64,000 bases of DNA from Dermanyssus gallinae (taxonomy: Eukaryota > Arthropoda > Arachnida > Mesostigmata > Dermanyssidae). The translations under genes and the position numbers were made by a program. Under the pieces are notes generated by a model. That model saw nothing but the letters and a program-made list of their open reading frames with translations, did not search any database and was not told the DNA's origin. The stretch covers positions 62,001 through 126,000 of the forward strand of contig QVRM01007081.1 in the NCBI GenBank assembly GCA_003439945.1, in the 5' to 3' direction. This document shows, piece after piece, positions 12,311-23,602 of the stretch. Each line of letters starts with the position of its first letter. Positions within the stretch are counted from its first letter, which is position 1.

Positions 12311-13072
12311 ATTTAAAGCCTGTGTGCATGTGTGTTATATGTCTAGGTTCATACACGAATCTGCGCATCTGCATCCGTTTATGGTGATGCAGATCAATCA
12401 AATCGATGAATGCCGAAATCCATGAATGGGTTACTACTGGAAGCCAGGGGGAGGCCACTGAAATATGATGTCAAAAAGACAATGTCGGGGCCGCTCAGAT
12501 AGGAAATTGGGCAGTGTGCGTAAGTACATCTATTGCGCATTTGCTGCCGTTCTGGTTCTGTTTCGAAAAACAAGATTAATCAAATTGAATGGGAGGTAAG
12601 CGAGAATTCAGAAGGATTCCAACGACGATTCTATTAGTTCTTGCTGTAGTGGGCCGACAGTGAAATGACTTGAAATTGACTTCGTAAAGCTTACGGGAAC
12701 ATTTTCCCACGAGGAAAGGCGCCAAGGAAAACTGGTGACCTGCAGACGGAAGGTACGCGACAATACAGAAATAGATAGATGGCTATGTAGAGTTACCGTA
12801 GCGGCTCACAACAGCGGTAGATCATAGCAATTTGAATAATTCTAATTGTCAATGGCGTGTCTATCACTACGATGATGACGACGAATAAAGTCTATGCTGG
12901 GAAAAACGGCTAATACCCTTACAGTATATTTTTACGTGCAAAGAAGATATTCATTCGTGTTCTGCTTGTTGAGTCTAACAATTCTGCTTATTTTTTAGTC
13001 AAGCTAGATATACATATATATATATATATATATATATGCGTATGTTTGAGTCTTTATTATAATATATTAAAT

Positions 13073-13178
13073 ATCTGATCATATATGATCAGATCCTAAT
13101 GACAACCTTAGTTGAAAATTTAGTGGCCATTTAATACCACAACTCTGTGAAAAAATTATATATATATATATAATTTTT
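13073..13178. repeat. Two perfect palindromes
   Basis: A 22-bp perfect palindrome centred on ATAT with arms ATCTGATCAT lies at 13073-13094. A 28-bp perfect palindrome with arms AAAAATTATATATA lies at 13151-13178. The second is partly AT repeat; the first is not. Confidence 0.92.
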
Positions 13179-13994
13179 AATTATATATATATAGATATAT
13201 ACTACGTGCTGTTTGATCGCCACACATGAGCAAAGCAAACGGTCGAGACAGACTTACACGTAACCTGAAGTGGCCTTGTTTTCGCGCGCACTCCGATTCT
13301 TGATATATATATATATATATATATACATATATATTTGATGTGTATATGTTTGATGTGCTGTACACGTGTGGAGGACATGATGCGCTAGGTTCGGACATTG
13401 CAAGACATGTGTGTATGTGTGTGTAATGGTGTGCATAAGTGCATACTCCATCCACTGCACGAGTGCACGATGATACATACATCGTCGCGTGACAAGTTCA
13501 AACATCATGAGGCGGCGGCGGCGGCAGCAGCGGGGCGACAACATTCGCACCGTGGAAGCGGCGTCGAGTGAAACAACTCCACGGCTGCCGCCGCCTCCGC
13601 CGGCAGCGAGATGATCCGGGCTGGGATCGAGTCTGGAGATCAACGTTCACGTCGGCGTCATCGTCGTCGTCGTTGTCGTGGGGTAGCCATGCGCCCGGTT
13701 ACCGCACCCCGCGCAGTTCCGCATCTGCGCGCGCTGTGCTAAGATGGCGTCGTGGAGTCGTGGATCTGGTGTCGTCGAGCACGACGCCGACGACGACGAC
13801 AACCATAGATGCATAGCAAGCATGTGTAACATACAGTCAGACAGTCAGACAGACAGACACACCGATACGGGCAGCACGGAAGAAAAGGCAGCAGACGGCC
13901 ACTCTCAATACTGAAGTGACCCGAACAACTGAAGAGGCCTGCCAGCAGGCCAGCGACACTGACTGAACGAACATGCTACCGCCCATGGTACCAG

Positions 13995-14080
13995 CGTTGT
14001 TGTTGTCGTTGTTGTTGTTGCTTGTGTTATTGCCGCTGTTGTTGTTGTTGTGGTTGTGATTGTTGTTGTTGTCGTGTTCG
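13995..14080 (+). repeat. (TTG)n tract
   Basis: Interrupted TTG/CGT/GCT triplets. Confidence 0.9.
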
Positions 14081-14311
14081 GCTCCGACCAATAACAGAAA
14101 TAACGCGGTGGCCCTCGGTGATTTTTGCTTCTCGGCTGGTTGCGACAACGACGACGACGCCCTCGTCAGCAATGCTGGCCCACCGCAGCTGATTTTACTG
14201 CTGCATAGCACTTCGGAGCAGAAGAACAATATACCGCGGCCGTTGCCTTACTTTAAGCCTGTTGTACTGCATCAAGTGTTGGTAGACGATTTATGTTTGT
14301 GTGTGTGTATG

Positions 14312-14375
14312 TATATATATATATGTATATATATATGTGTATATATATATGTGTATATATATGTATATATATATG

Positions 14376-14437
<62 letters not shown>
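14312..14437. repeat. Compound (AT)n/(GT)n array
   Basis: About 125 bases of AT runs punctuated by ATGT at regular spacing, after a GT run at 14298-14308. It is among the longest AT arrays here, with another run at 14625-14653. Confidence 0.95.
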
Positions 14438-14440
<3 letters not shown>

Positions 14441-14623
14441 AAGGGCATCGCGAGGACCGAATCCTTCCGTCAGAGACTGTCGCTCGATATTCAATGAGGA
14501 AATGCGGCATCTGTTCGGAGCATTGGAGCACTGTTTTGAAGTGGTTTAATCCTGGGCTAGAGAACCTGTGATTACACGTTTGCGCGGAGACAATTGTTCA
14601 CTCCAAAGTGCTAATATATTAAA

Positions 14624-14658
<35 letters not shown>

Positions 14659-14659
14659 C

Positions 14660-15574
14660 TTCTTCTCAGCAACCCAAAATGATTTAACTGGAACTCATTC
14701 ACCCTCGCAGGCCGAAAGCAGAATAGTTTACTTGAGCCTGAGCATTTCTCGCGAGCCTCTGTTTTACCCTACGGCGAACTAACTATCGTCGTCGTGCCCC
14801 TTAATATTCGTACCAGTTTAAGTAAAAGTGTTTTTCTACTATAGCGGTTTGGAAGGACAAAATACCCACTCATCAAGCCGGTATCTTTACAACAAGACGC
14901 TATTGCAGTATGCCGCGCCATACACCACGCAGATTCACGGCCGGTGCACTGAGACTGATGTCAACGCGATGGAACGCGAACTCGGGCGTCACGCGTCAAA
15001 CAAAAAAACGCCTTTCTATGAACAGTTTAGTGTTTGATCGCGCCTCATCACCTCACCCCCGACCACCCCCGACCGACACCCTCTCCAGTTGTCATGTGTC
15101 GGTGCGCCTGGACCTAAACGCCCCCTCTCCCAAAAGTAAACCCCTTAAAAACAAGGGGGTCACATAGCCGGCGATGCTCTCTGCATAACATCATTGGTAC
15201 TTCTTCTTTAGCAAGCAAATTGGATGAGACCAATAACAGTCATGTTTGCTAGTGCTGGCTTCACCCACCCAATTAAACAGGCGGAGTCAGCCGCCCGCGG
15301 GTCGACTGGGGCGCAGGCGAACGCAACAAAGCAAAGCTGAGGAAGAAGGAGACGATGAAGAAATCAATCATATTAGAAACAATCGATCAATAATCGTCGA
15401 CTACCGGCCGATGCGCGAAGGCCAGCACAAAACATAAGCACGTAAATCATATGCCTCCTGATACTAACGTGTTTCGAAGCTGGCGCCGTAAAAACGTCCC
15501 AACGTTTGGGCAGTCTACGAGCGCCTGTTTTAGTGGCGGCAAGCGAATTGTTACCCAATTTTGTGCGCTCATTC

Positions 15575-15580
<6 letters not shown>
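14660..15580. other. Unique sequence, no gene recognised
   Basis: Almost 1 kb without tandem repeats. Open frames of 60-85 codons occur on both strands with no recognisable motif. An AT run follows at 15582-15613. Confidence 0.5.
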
Positions 15581-15615
<35 letters not shown>

Positions 15616-15764
15616 TATGTATGGTTATCTGTGGCACACGGGAACTAGGCCAGGTGGTCCTATAAATATCGACAGAAAAACGCGTAACACTACCGTATAT
15701 ATGTATTTTTCATATAGCTGTTGTGTGACTTGTTGTGATGCCATGTCATAGTGATGCTGTTTTT

Positions 15765-15866
15765 ATTGCTGTTTTATTGTTGCTGTCGTGGTCGTCGTCG
15801 TCGTCATCGTTGTTGTTGTTGCTGCTATTGTTGTTATTGCTGTTATTGTTGTTGCCGTTGTTGTTG
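15765..15866 (+). repeat. TTG/CGT triplet tract
   Basis: Mixed GTC, TTG and GCT triplets over about 100 bases. Confidence 0.9.
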
Positions 15867-16114
15867 TCGTCGCAATAGCTACATGATTGGTGTACTTGAG
15901 ACACTGAGCAAACGTCACTACTACTTCCTGCTCGATTCTCAAATGTGCGCCACGCTGACGATAAACTCGAACGAAGAGATTGTTATCGGATTAGCTGTTA
16001 CGGTGTATAGCATTTTCTGTTGGGACAGTTGGATGCATGCAGCAGCGTTCTTCTATCTGCGGCCGTGTGAATGCTGTGAATATTGCTATCGCCGAGTTTT
16101 CAATCGACTTCAAC

Positions 16115-16117
<3 letters not shown>

Positions 16118-16169
<52 letters not shown>
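16118..16169. repeat. (AT)n microsatellite
   Basis: About 26 pure units. Confidence 0.96.
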
Positions 16170-16170
<1 letters not shown>

Positions 16171-16560
16171 TGAATATATATATATATTTATAATCTTGCT
16201 TTACCAAACAGATATCAGTCAGTTACAGAGTGTCCTCGGTGACCTTGACTATACGGATTGCAGTGGCATCTATCTGAAAGGGGACGATTGCTGTATCCAA
16301 ATCGAATTGTCGTAATCGCGGTTGTTGTTATCAATCGAGCACTTGGCTACGACGTCGTCGTAATACCGAATAGCAGCTATAATATGACCCCAGGCACGGG
16401 TGGGCTTGACTGCTAACTGTTCTTATTATTATTATTATTGCTGTTACATTCGCTATCACTCCTCCTACGTCTGCTCTGTTAGGTCGTTGTTGTTTAAACA
16501 GAGGCAGGACACAACAGCTTGCCTTCGGATCCCAGTGTCGCTCACGCGTTTTCTCTCACT

Positions 16561-16567
<7 letters not shown>

Positions 16568-16605
<38 letters not shown>

Positions 16606-16681
16606 TATATATATAGTATATACTATATACATATCCTCATATCTAGATATAAGGATATCGTCTGGATCCACCTATCCAGAC
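16568..16681. repeat. (AT)n run followed by three inverted repeats
   Basis: AT units to 16610 are followed by an 18-bp perfect palindrome (16611-16628, ATATAGTATATACTATAT). A 28-bp near-perfect palindrome follows (16631-16658, one mismatched pair, centre CTAG). Last is a hairpin with arms GTCTGGAT/ATCCAGAC and a 6-base loop (16660-16681). All three abut within 71 bases. Confidence 0.93.
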
Positions 16682-17454
16682 ATTATCCGTAGAATCCGCC
16701 GCTTATCTATGGAATATCCTTAGGCTTCACTTAACTGCTTGGCATCCAACCTCGGACGTCCCTTGTCCATCGGGTAACTCGCCTCACCAGGTAGACACAC
16801 GTACGCGCTTCCGTATCGTATCCGTAGACAGTCAGTCAGTCAACATCGCACAGTCAGAGTTTCTTGTTGTTGTGGTTGTTGTTCTCCGATGAGAGTCTCC
16901 GCCGGTGAGTGTCTCTCGGCTACCGCTGCGGCTGCTGCTGTGCTGCCGGCTACAGTATCCTGCCCGATAGGGAGGCGGACACCCCCTACCTGCCTACCAA
17001 CATATAGGCAGGTATGTGGGCGTTGTTGGTGAGGCGTTGCCGACGATTGAGAACGACGTCGAATCGACGGGCTGAACATCTACGATACCGCATGCGCCAA
17101 GCCATGATTACTGCAGTACTAACAATAGCAACAACAATCATAAACACATCATACATAGCAATAATTGTCACAACAACAACAACATAAACGCAAAAATTAC
17201 AACAACGTAAATAGATATAGTAACGAGCAACCGCAATTGCATTGGTCACAACATTAGAAGAAGTTAGAGTAGTTAGTTGTCAAAAGCAACAGTGACCATC
17301 CCTGGTGGTTATTCTTATTGTTGTTGTTGTTGTTGTTGCTGTTATGGTTTTGCGGCTGCAACCGCACATAGAAGTTTTGTCGCCATTATTATCTGCTGCT
17401 GTTAATTATTCTATTAAAATTGAGCTATTCGGACTTACTAAGTGACATGATTAT

Positions 17455-17800
17455 TGTTGTTTTTGTAGTTGCTGCTACTGCTATTGTTACAATTAGAATA
17501 TGTGAGCACTCTCTGTACGGCTTTTGTTGCTGGCAGCGATAGTGAACAGCTGCTTGCATTTCTTGTTGTTACGCCGGTTCTGTCAGCTGCTGTTTTTGGC
17601 GCGCTATCTACTGCCGCTGTTGTAATAATTGTTGCTACTAATATCGTCGTCGTCGTCGATGTTGTTGTTGTGGTTGTTGTTGCTATTTCTGCTGCTAATA
17701 TTCTCGTAGTTTGTTGTTGTTGTTGTTGTTGTACTTATTGTTGCCATCACTGTTACTGTTGCTGTTGTTGCCGTTGTTGTTACTATCGTCCCTTTTGTTG
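17455..17800 (+). repeat. TTG/CTG/CGT triplet tract
   Basis: Long interrupted triplet region with the densest TTG at 17660-17690 and 17710-17735. Non-triplet sequence is interspersed at 17500-17600. Confidence 0.88.
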
Positions 17801-18000
17801 CAGTGTTAATGTCGTTGCTGATTTTCGAGCTTCCCGCGCGATTGATTGTCTGAACGAAGTGTATGTAGCTATAGTAGGTTCTTGCCAAGTGTCGGCTAAA
17901 GCCGAAAGGCCGCAAAGAGCACAATGTCCGTCCGCCAACTGAGCACTACGGACGGGGCGCCCGTCGTGTCCGTCTGTCTATGTATCCATCAGTTTGTCTG

Positions 18001-18005
<5 letters not shown>

Positions 18006-18079
<74 letters not shown>

Positions 18080-18095
18080 TATATACATATATATC
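18006..18095. repeat. (AT)n microsatellite
   Basis: About 70 pure bases of AT, then interrupted units. A CAA/GAC tract follows at 18385-18535. Confidence 0.96.
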
Positions 18096-18989
18096 TGTGT
18101 ATGTGTCTCTGCGTATCTGGCGTGTGTTTGGGTGTCTTTTCCCTACGTCGTTTTCGGGCGCGCGCGTCCGCGGCCAGGCCGATTCGAACAGATTGGGCGT
18201 GTACTGGTAGTGGTAGTGGTACTGGTGGTGGTGGGTTCGCCGCGCTTAGTTAGATCGGACGCCCACGTCTTCGGCAACGCCCCCTACAGTCATCCAGTGA
18301 AACGCAGTGCGTGTAGAGTAATCATCATTCCGACGCCTGCCCAAGCCATGGTCGTCGTCGTCGTCGAGGACGATGAGGACGAAAACGACAACAACAACAA
18401 CAACAACAGCAACAATGCCAACAACAACAACGTCGTCAACAATAACTGCTGCCACATGAATGACGACGACAACAGCAGCAGCAGCAACAACAACAACAAT
18501 AACAACAACAACAAAAACAACGTCGACAGTGATGATGACGAAGATTTGCTCGTTGATCGCCGTTGGTCGCCCTTTCTTTCTATCCAGCTTTTACGATGGC
18601 TTTTGACGCTCTCTCTCTCTCTTCTTTCCTTCCTTCTCTCACCCTCTCTGTCTCGCTTTATCCGTAGACTTCCGAGCACAAACAACAGACACACGCGTTC
18701 ACACAGACGCATAGAAGATACAGTACTCATCCGTATAACATCCATACACACACAGCGGCACGCACAGACACGCATGAACACATATATACACGTTCGAAAC
18801 AACAGTCATACAACAATAACACACAACTACTACTACTACTACTTAAGCACAAATTTGTACACAAGTGCACAAATGTGTAATACTCCTACATGGATGCACG
18901 TACATACGCGCACGTAGACATAATTCTCGTAAATCGACACAGGCAGACCGAATACCCACTACACCGTACTGCTCCTACTACTAAGAAAG

Positions 18990-19183
18990 TTTTCGGGCCA
19001 AGACCCTCAGCCAAGATTTAACGTCCACAGAACTATTTTTCACATTGCTCTTTTAGTAGACGGACTACCCCCATAAATACAAATCGGTGGGGCAACGGTG
19101 GGGCTCGAACCCGCACACCTATCTAGTGTCTCCTTCGGTTGCGAGGCGCGGACTTAAGCCACTACGCCACCACCGGGCTCGAC
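18990..19183 (-). mobile_element. tRNA-derived SINE, copy 2, best-preserved promoter
   Basis: A 194-bp copy on the minus strand beginning GTCGAGCCCGGTGG. Both polymerase III elements are canonical: box A TGGCGTAGTGG (19159-19169) and box B GGTTCGAGCCC (19101-19111). The downstream module GATTTGTATTTATGGGGGTAG and the terminal GGCCCGAAAA are shared with the other copies. The flanks are only vaguely similar (AGTAG/GCAG-rich), so any duplication has decayed. As the only copy with both boxes intact, it is the best guide to the family head. Confidence 0.93.
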
Positions 19184-19604
19184 GTTCTGCTACTGTTACT
19201 ACTACCACTACTACACGAAGCCTTTTAATGCGTTTAGGCAGACAGCATTAACCAGCAAGTGCTCCCACATAGACGAGAACAGAGTTTGGCTACACCTTAT
19301 GCTCATATTGTTTTCAAAAAAAGTCTTTCGGGCTCGCGCTTGTGAAGTGTCATCCCTTCCCGGACGCCTTACCAAGAGGTGCTTTGCGAAGGCACACTTT
19401 TTTTTGGGCGGGTTTGTTCAATCATTTCTTATATATATATATATATATATGATTCCAAGTATACGATCAATAAGCTCAATCAAGTCGATCGTGTCATCAT
19501 TATGAGCAAAAACGGGCAAGCGGGCGTTTTTTTTGTTGTCAGGCGGGATATGTGAATAAGGTGCGTTAGTGCGAGAGCCAACAACGCAAACGAACTGCAA
19601 TGTA

Positions 19605-19635
19605 GTAATAGTAGTAGTATTAGTAGTAGTCGTTC
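19605..19635 (+). repeat. (TAG)n triplet tract
   Basis: TAGTAA/TAGTAT units. Similar TAG/ACT triplets flank several SINE copies. Confidence 0.85.
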
Positions 19636-19924
19636 AAATCAGTCCGAACTAGCCAGAAATGTCTCCGAATACGTGGGGGTACCTAGCAAACGGCGTGTTA
19701 GACACTCGAGTAGTTCCCACGCAGACCTTGTCTGACATGAGCTGATAGCATCGAAGACGTCAACAAACAAAGTACCAACAATCCGTTATTTTATACCACT
19801 ATGTTTCTAGCCGCCGATATTCTTATTGCTACCAGAAAAAGTATGATCACTACGGCCGCAGTAATAGAGTCGGCTACATGAACAGCTGATACGAACGATT
19901 GAATTTAGACAAGCCATGGCAACA

Positions 19925-20135
19925 CTGGCGGCGGCAGCAACAACACCAACAACCGCAACAACAACGACATGAAATACAACAACAATCTTAATAATAGCAG
20001 CATGAAAAACAACAACGTTCAATAGCCACGACAGTAGCATGAAAACTTCTACTAGCAATATTACGAAAATCAGTGATAATCATACACACCTACTCAAAAC
20101 AACAATCACAACAACAACAACAACAACAACAACAT
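19925..20135 (+). repeat. CAA triplet tracts
   Basis: CAA/GCA units at 19930-19985 and a purer CAA run at 20098-20135. Confidence 0.88.
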
Positions 20136-20448
20136 TGATATCAATAGTCAAATTATATTAATGAATCTACAAGATGTTGCTGTAAAAACAGATTCACACA
20201 GATCTTGTATGTTTTTCCAGTCCAGAACAACTACACGTGAAAGACAGAAAGAAACAATTTGAATGCTAAATATGCAGATAGAGAGAAAGGAGGGCAAATA
20301 TATATAAAAATCCGCGGATCGGGAACTTTTGCACGACGAAAAAGTGAACATAATAAAAAAACCGGCCGAGATGAATTTGATCAGAGAGGATCATGGTACA
20401 GCAGATCTCGTAGCAGGAGTAGTAGTAGTAGCAGTATTATTAGTGCTG

Positions 20449-20598
20449 CTGAGAGTCTTGTCGAGCCCGGTGTCCCATCGAAAATCCTCACCGTTTCACA
20501 TTTGTATTTATGGGAGTCCTTCTATGATGCAATGCGAAAAACAGTCCCGTGGACGTCAAGTAAATCTTGGCTGAGGGTCAGCCCGAAAATAATTATAT
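20449..20598 (+). mobile_element. tRNA-derived SINE, copy 3, promoter deleted
   Basis: The family start GTCGAGCCCGGTG is at 20460-20472 and the family 3' half (TTTGTATTTATGGGAGTCC through CAGCCCGAAAA) at 20500-20588. The box A to box B segment is missing and replaced by about 15 unrelated bases. The 16-bp direct repeats AGTATTATTAGTGCTG flank it exactly (20433-20448 and 20599-20614), marking a genuine retroposition. Eleven extra bases lie between the left repeat and the SINE start. Confidence 0.9.
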
Positions 20599-20851
20599 AG
20601 TATTATTAGTGCTGGTGGTATTCCAGAGGATGCAGTGGCTTCGGATGCAAGGCAAGCGGATGGGCATGTTGCTGGCTAGTTCGGACACCAGCTTGACTGT
20701 GAAAAAAAAAGAAGCAAAACAGGCTGTATGCCGCCTACATTGATGCAGGGTGCCGCACAAGAACTAAACCTTCTGCCCGTTGGCTGGTAAACACGATCTT
20801 GCCGGTGTTGTCGATAGCGTCGAACGCTGAACCGGCTTCATCTGCATCTGC
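20593..20851 (-). CDS. Hypothetical two-exon 3' end of a minus-strand gene
   Basis: The product is not recognised. Exon 20770-20851 follows a pyrimidine-rich acceptor (CCTCTTCTGTAG) and reads ADADEAGSAFDAIDNTGKIV and onward, ending at donor AAG|GTTTAG. After a 73-base intron with a strong acceptor (CTTTTTTTTTCACAG), exon 20593-20696 continues in matching phase (KLVSELASNMPIRLPCIR and onward) to a TAA. The first 82 bases have a marked purine-first codon pattern. The stop lies in the tail of SINE copy 3 next to its target duplication. Without the insertion the frame would run another 14 or so codons, so the SINE may have set the present C-terminus. The evidence is frame, splice consensus and phase only; chance occurrence is possible. 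Confidence 0.28.
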
Positions 20852-21166
20852 CTACAGAAGAGGATTATCTGGTGCAGGGGCGAAAAGGCTGACTTTGGTC
20901 GTTGCCGTGCTCGCAGCTCCTACTGTGGCTACTATTTAGAGCAAGAAAGACTAGCTAGAATCATGTGAATGCATGATGCAAACTGGGGGCGTTGTTGGTA
21001 AAGGTAGGCGGTGGGACTCACAAACCCACTAAAAGCCAGTGGTCCGTCCTCTTTGCCGCGTATTTGCGGGGCTGGCCGCAGCACTGTCGTTTTGAGATTA
21101 TGTCACCTAGTTGACACATTGAGTTGCCAAATAAGCCTGCTTGACTTGTAGACCGACTCGGTTCTG

Positions 21167-21433
21167 TGCGGCGGTTATTTTCGCTTCTCAGGACACTTTT
21201 TTTTGCGAGCCTTCTCATAGTAGATCAAGACTCGGCGTGTCAGGGGACGGTCGTGTCTTAGATTTCTCGAGAGTAGCTTTTCCTCGGTAATGAAAAAGGT
21301 TCGGCGTTCATAGCAGTGCCTTAGGTTGTCCACTTTTCCAGAGTTGCACATACAGCATACGGGGGGGGAGGGAGTCAACTCTGTAGACTCCAATGCGGTG
21401 TAACTATAGTTGAAAGCAGCTCCCGTGGTCTGC
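21167..21433 (-). CDS. Unassigned Cys/Arg-rich open frame
   Basis: A minus-strand frame with no ATG near its start opens after an AG at about 21434 and ends at TAA near 21175. It reads QTTGAAFNYSYTALESTELT, then a CxxC pair in VCCMCNSGKVDNLRHC, then a basic tail. The cysteine/histidine spacing recalls zinc-knuckle tails of some retrotransposons, but I cannot match it to a family. It lies between the exon-like frames at 20.8 and 23.7 kb on the same strand. No good splice donor is seen. Confidence 0.15.
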
Positions 21434-21563
21434 TAGCAGTTGAGCGAGTGGGTACTACATGGGCAAGCCGAGTTTCTTTGTTTCGGGGTTAACCAAAAGA
21501 CATTTTGACGCTAGTTTACTTTTAGAACAGCGGGAAATCCTTTGCAGTTCTGCTGAGGTTTGA

Positions 21564-21564
<1 letters not shown>

Positions 21565-21594
<30 letters not shown>

Positions 21595-21915
21595 GATTAC
21601 AATTTCTCTTCAGATTTCCACGTCGTTTGTCGACACTTAATGCTCAAACTTGTAGAATCACGTTTTTCTACGCCGGCAATGCGACGCCCGTATCTCGTCT
21701 GCTTGCCAGCCAAACGCGCTGTCAACGTTGGTCTGCTACAAAACTGTGTTATCTCAGTATCGGCGAGAGATAACAAATAAACATGTGTGTGTAAACGTTT
21801 AATTTTTTCAGAGATGATGTGTTGCGTTGTAATGATATAACAAGGATTATATACATTTGTGATGATGTCAAGAGATAACAAGGACGTATATATATATATA
21901 TATATATATATATAC
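21565..21915. repeat. Two (AT)n runs
   Basis: AT units at 21567-21594 and 21884-21914 with unique sequence between. Confidence 0.93.
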
Positions 21916-22671
21916 TACATACTGTATGTGATACTAAAGTGAAAAGATATGCGTTTCTCTAATATGCGTATCGTCTCGACTGATTAATCAATCTGTGTGC
22001 AGCAACAAGTGGCGGGAATGGGCGCATGGAAGGCGCGCGCTTTACGCGGTTGCAGCCGGGCTCCGGTTCTCCGTCGTAGTCGGTCCGAAACGGATGATTC
22101 ATTTGCTATTGTTGTTGTTATTAGCAAAGCGAACTGCTCGCTATTTTTCTGCGGCGTCGTTGAGTCTTGCTGTCGGCAAAGATTTGCCTTCCAACGAAGC
22201 CAGCGACGATATTACGACAGCCATGAGGCTTCCAAAACACTATCTGGAAGCACAGCGACGGTCTTGGTGGGCGGCGAGCTCGGCCACTTCTCGCGAGTGT
22301 AGTCGAATCGGTCGAATAACTTTCTAATTTACTGTGCAGCCAGTGTAATAGTAACTTAAAGAGAAACCTCACCGACAACAACAACAACAACAGTAAACGT
22401 CTATTAGCGCAGAATACAAGCAGGACAGCGACGCGTTCATCATGAAAGCAAAATGAACATCAACTTTATTGTTAGATCGGATGTGAACTAATATGAACGC
22501 TGCGACTAAACATGTTTCTGTCAGCGCGTCGATTAGAGAAAGTTAGACACACGATGCTCGATGAAAGCTGCACGCTTGGCGTATTTATGTGCGTGGATAC
22601 ATTTGGCATAATATTTCATTTTCGCATCCTACGTTGTTTTGGGTTGCACCCGTATTTTCTCGCTCTTGTGG

Positions 22672-22745
22672 TGGTTGTTGTTGTTGTTTTTGTTGTTGTT
22701 GTTGTTGTTGTTATTATTGTTGTTATTGTTGTTGTTGTTGTTGCT
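22672..22745 (+). repeat. (TTG)n tract
   Basis: Interrupted TTG/TTA units. It ends in CTTTCTTGCAG, a strong splice-acceptor consensus at 22744-22754. Confidence 0.92.
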
Positions 22746-22756
22746 TTCTTGCAGAT

Positions 22757-22927
22757 ATGACACCTCCTAGTAAAAGGAGGTGTAATAGTAGAGTGCTTTA
22801 TTCATTACTCTTTGTATGTCGCGTATGTAGTGCAGCGCTATCTATGTTTCTGTTTGCACAAATACCTGCTATTCTATACATGCGAAGTACCCGAGTCGTG
22901 TCGTTGGCAGCCACACCAGCCATCTAA
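22757..22927 (+). CDS. Hypothetical small membrane ORF or exon
   Basis: The strong acceptor TTGCTTTCTTGCAG (22741-22754) is followed two bases later by an ATG opening 56 codons. The product begins MTPPSKRRCNSRVLYSLLF and holds one hydrophobic stretch (about residues 14-36). A possible donor GTATGT lies inside it (about 22812), so it could be a short first coding exon. A hairpin (arms ACACCTCC/GGAGGTGT, loop 8, 22760-22783) overlaps the first codons. No family is recognised. Confidence 0.18.
   Translation: MTPPSKRRCNSRVLYSLLFVCRVCSAALSMFLFAQIPAILYMRSTRVVSLAATPAI
22760..22783 (+). repeat. Perfect 8-bp stem hairpin
   Basis: ACACCTCC at 22760-22767 and GGAGGTGT at 22776-22783 around an 8-base loop, six bases after a splice-acceptor-like sequence. 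Confidence 0.9.
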
Positions 22928-23499
22928 TGAGTTCCAATTAGTGATGCTGTAATAGTATAATTAATAACAATAATCATGGGTGGCTGATGTCAGCAGCCGA
23001 GGCGTTGTCGTCAATTACCACGGTTATGATGAGCGTCGATATGTTATGTCTGCATTCTGGCTGATGTTATCATCGATCTAAACAAAATGGCTCACAGGGA
23101 TGAGGCCCGCAGGCCGAAACAGCAGCTTTTCAGACTATCGGGCGGGAAAGTCCAACCGTCTTCTCTGTGCAAAGAAATGCGCTGCGGCCGTGTTGGGGTG
23201 AGAGCCTAAACACTCGCGGTTCTTCTGTGCTCATCACCAACGCAAAATCGCACTCTAGGCGCAGCCGTTAATGTTCTACCAATTAAGCATATCTGTTTAC
23301 TTCGGAGCATAGTATAGAGAGGTAAAACAAAGCCACCAAAAAATCACTAAATAGATGGACTTTTTCTTTGTCAAGATACACAGCGCACCGATACTGAATC
23401 CGGTAGGGAGCTGATTGAAGCAAAGTTTTGATTTCTCATATGTTGTCCCGACTACGGATTGTTGTTTTGGGTGCTTTTCTGTTGGCTGAAGCAAAAAAC

Positions 23500-23504
<5 letters not shown>

Positions 23505-23536
<32 letters not shown>
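23505..23536. repeat. (AT)n microsatellite
   Basis: About 16 units, just downstream (minus strand) of the exon-like frame at 23603-23763. Confidence 0.95.
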
Positions 23537-23539
<3 letters not shown>

Positions 23540-23602
23540 AGGCCTAGAGCGTAGGGCATTTAAACCATGTGGAGACAACTGGTCGTCAAGTGCTTCAGCT
23601 AC

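Noticed and set aside
12468..12519. Possible first exon (MSKRQCRGRSDRK) ending at GTAAGTA
   Set aside because: A single short frame with a donor match; such hexamers are expected about thirty times by chance over both strands of this window.
17994..18917. 307-codon plus-strand frame
   Set aside because: It is built from AT (Tyr-Ile), CAA (Asn) and ACT (Tyr) repeats joined by short unique pieces.
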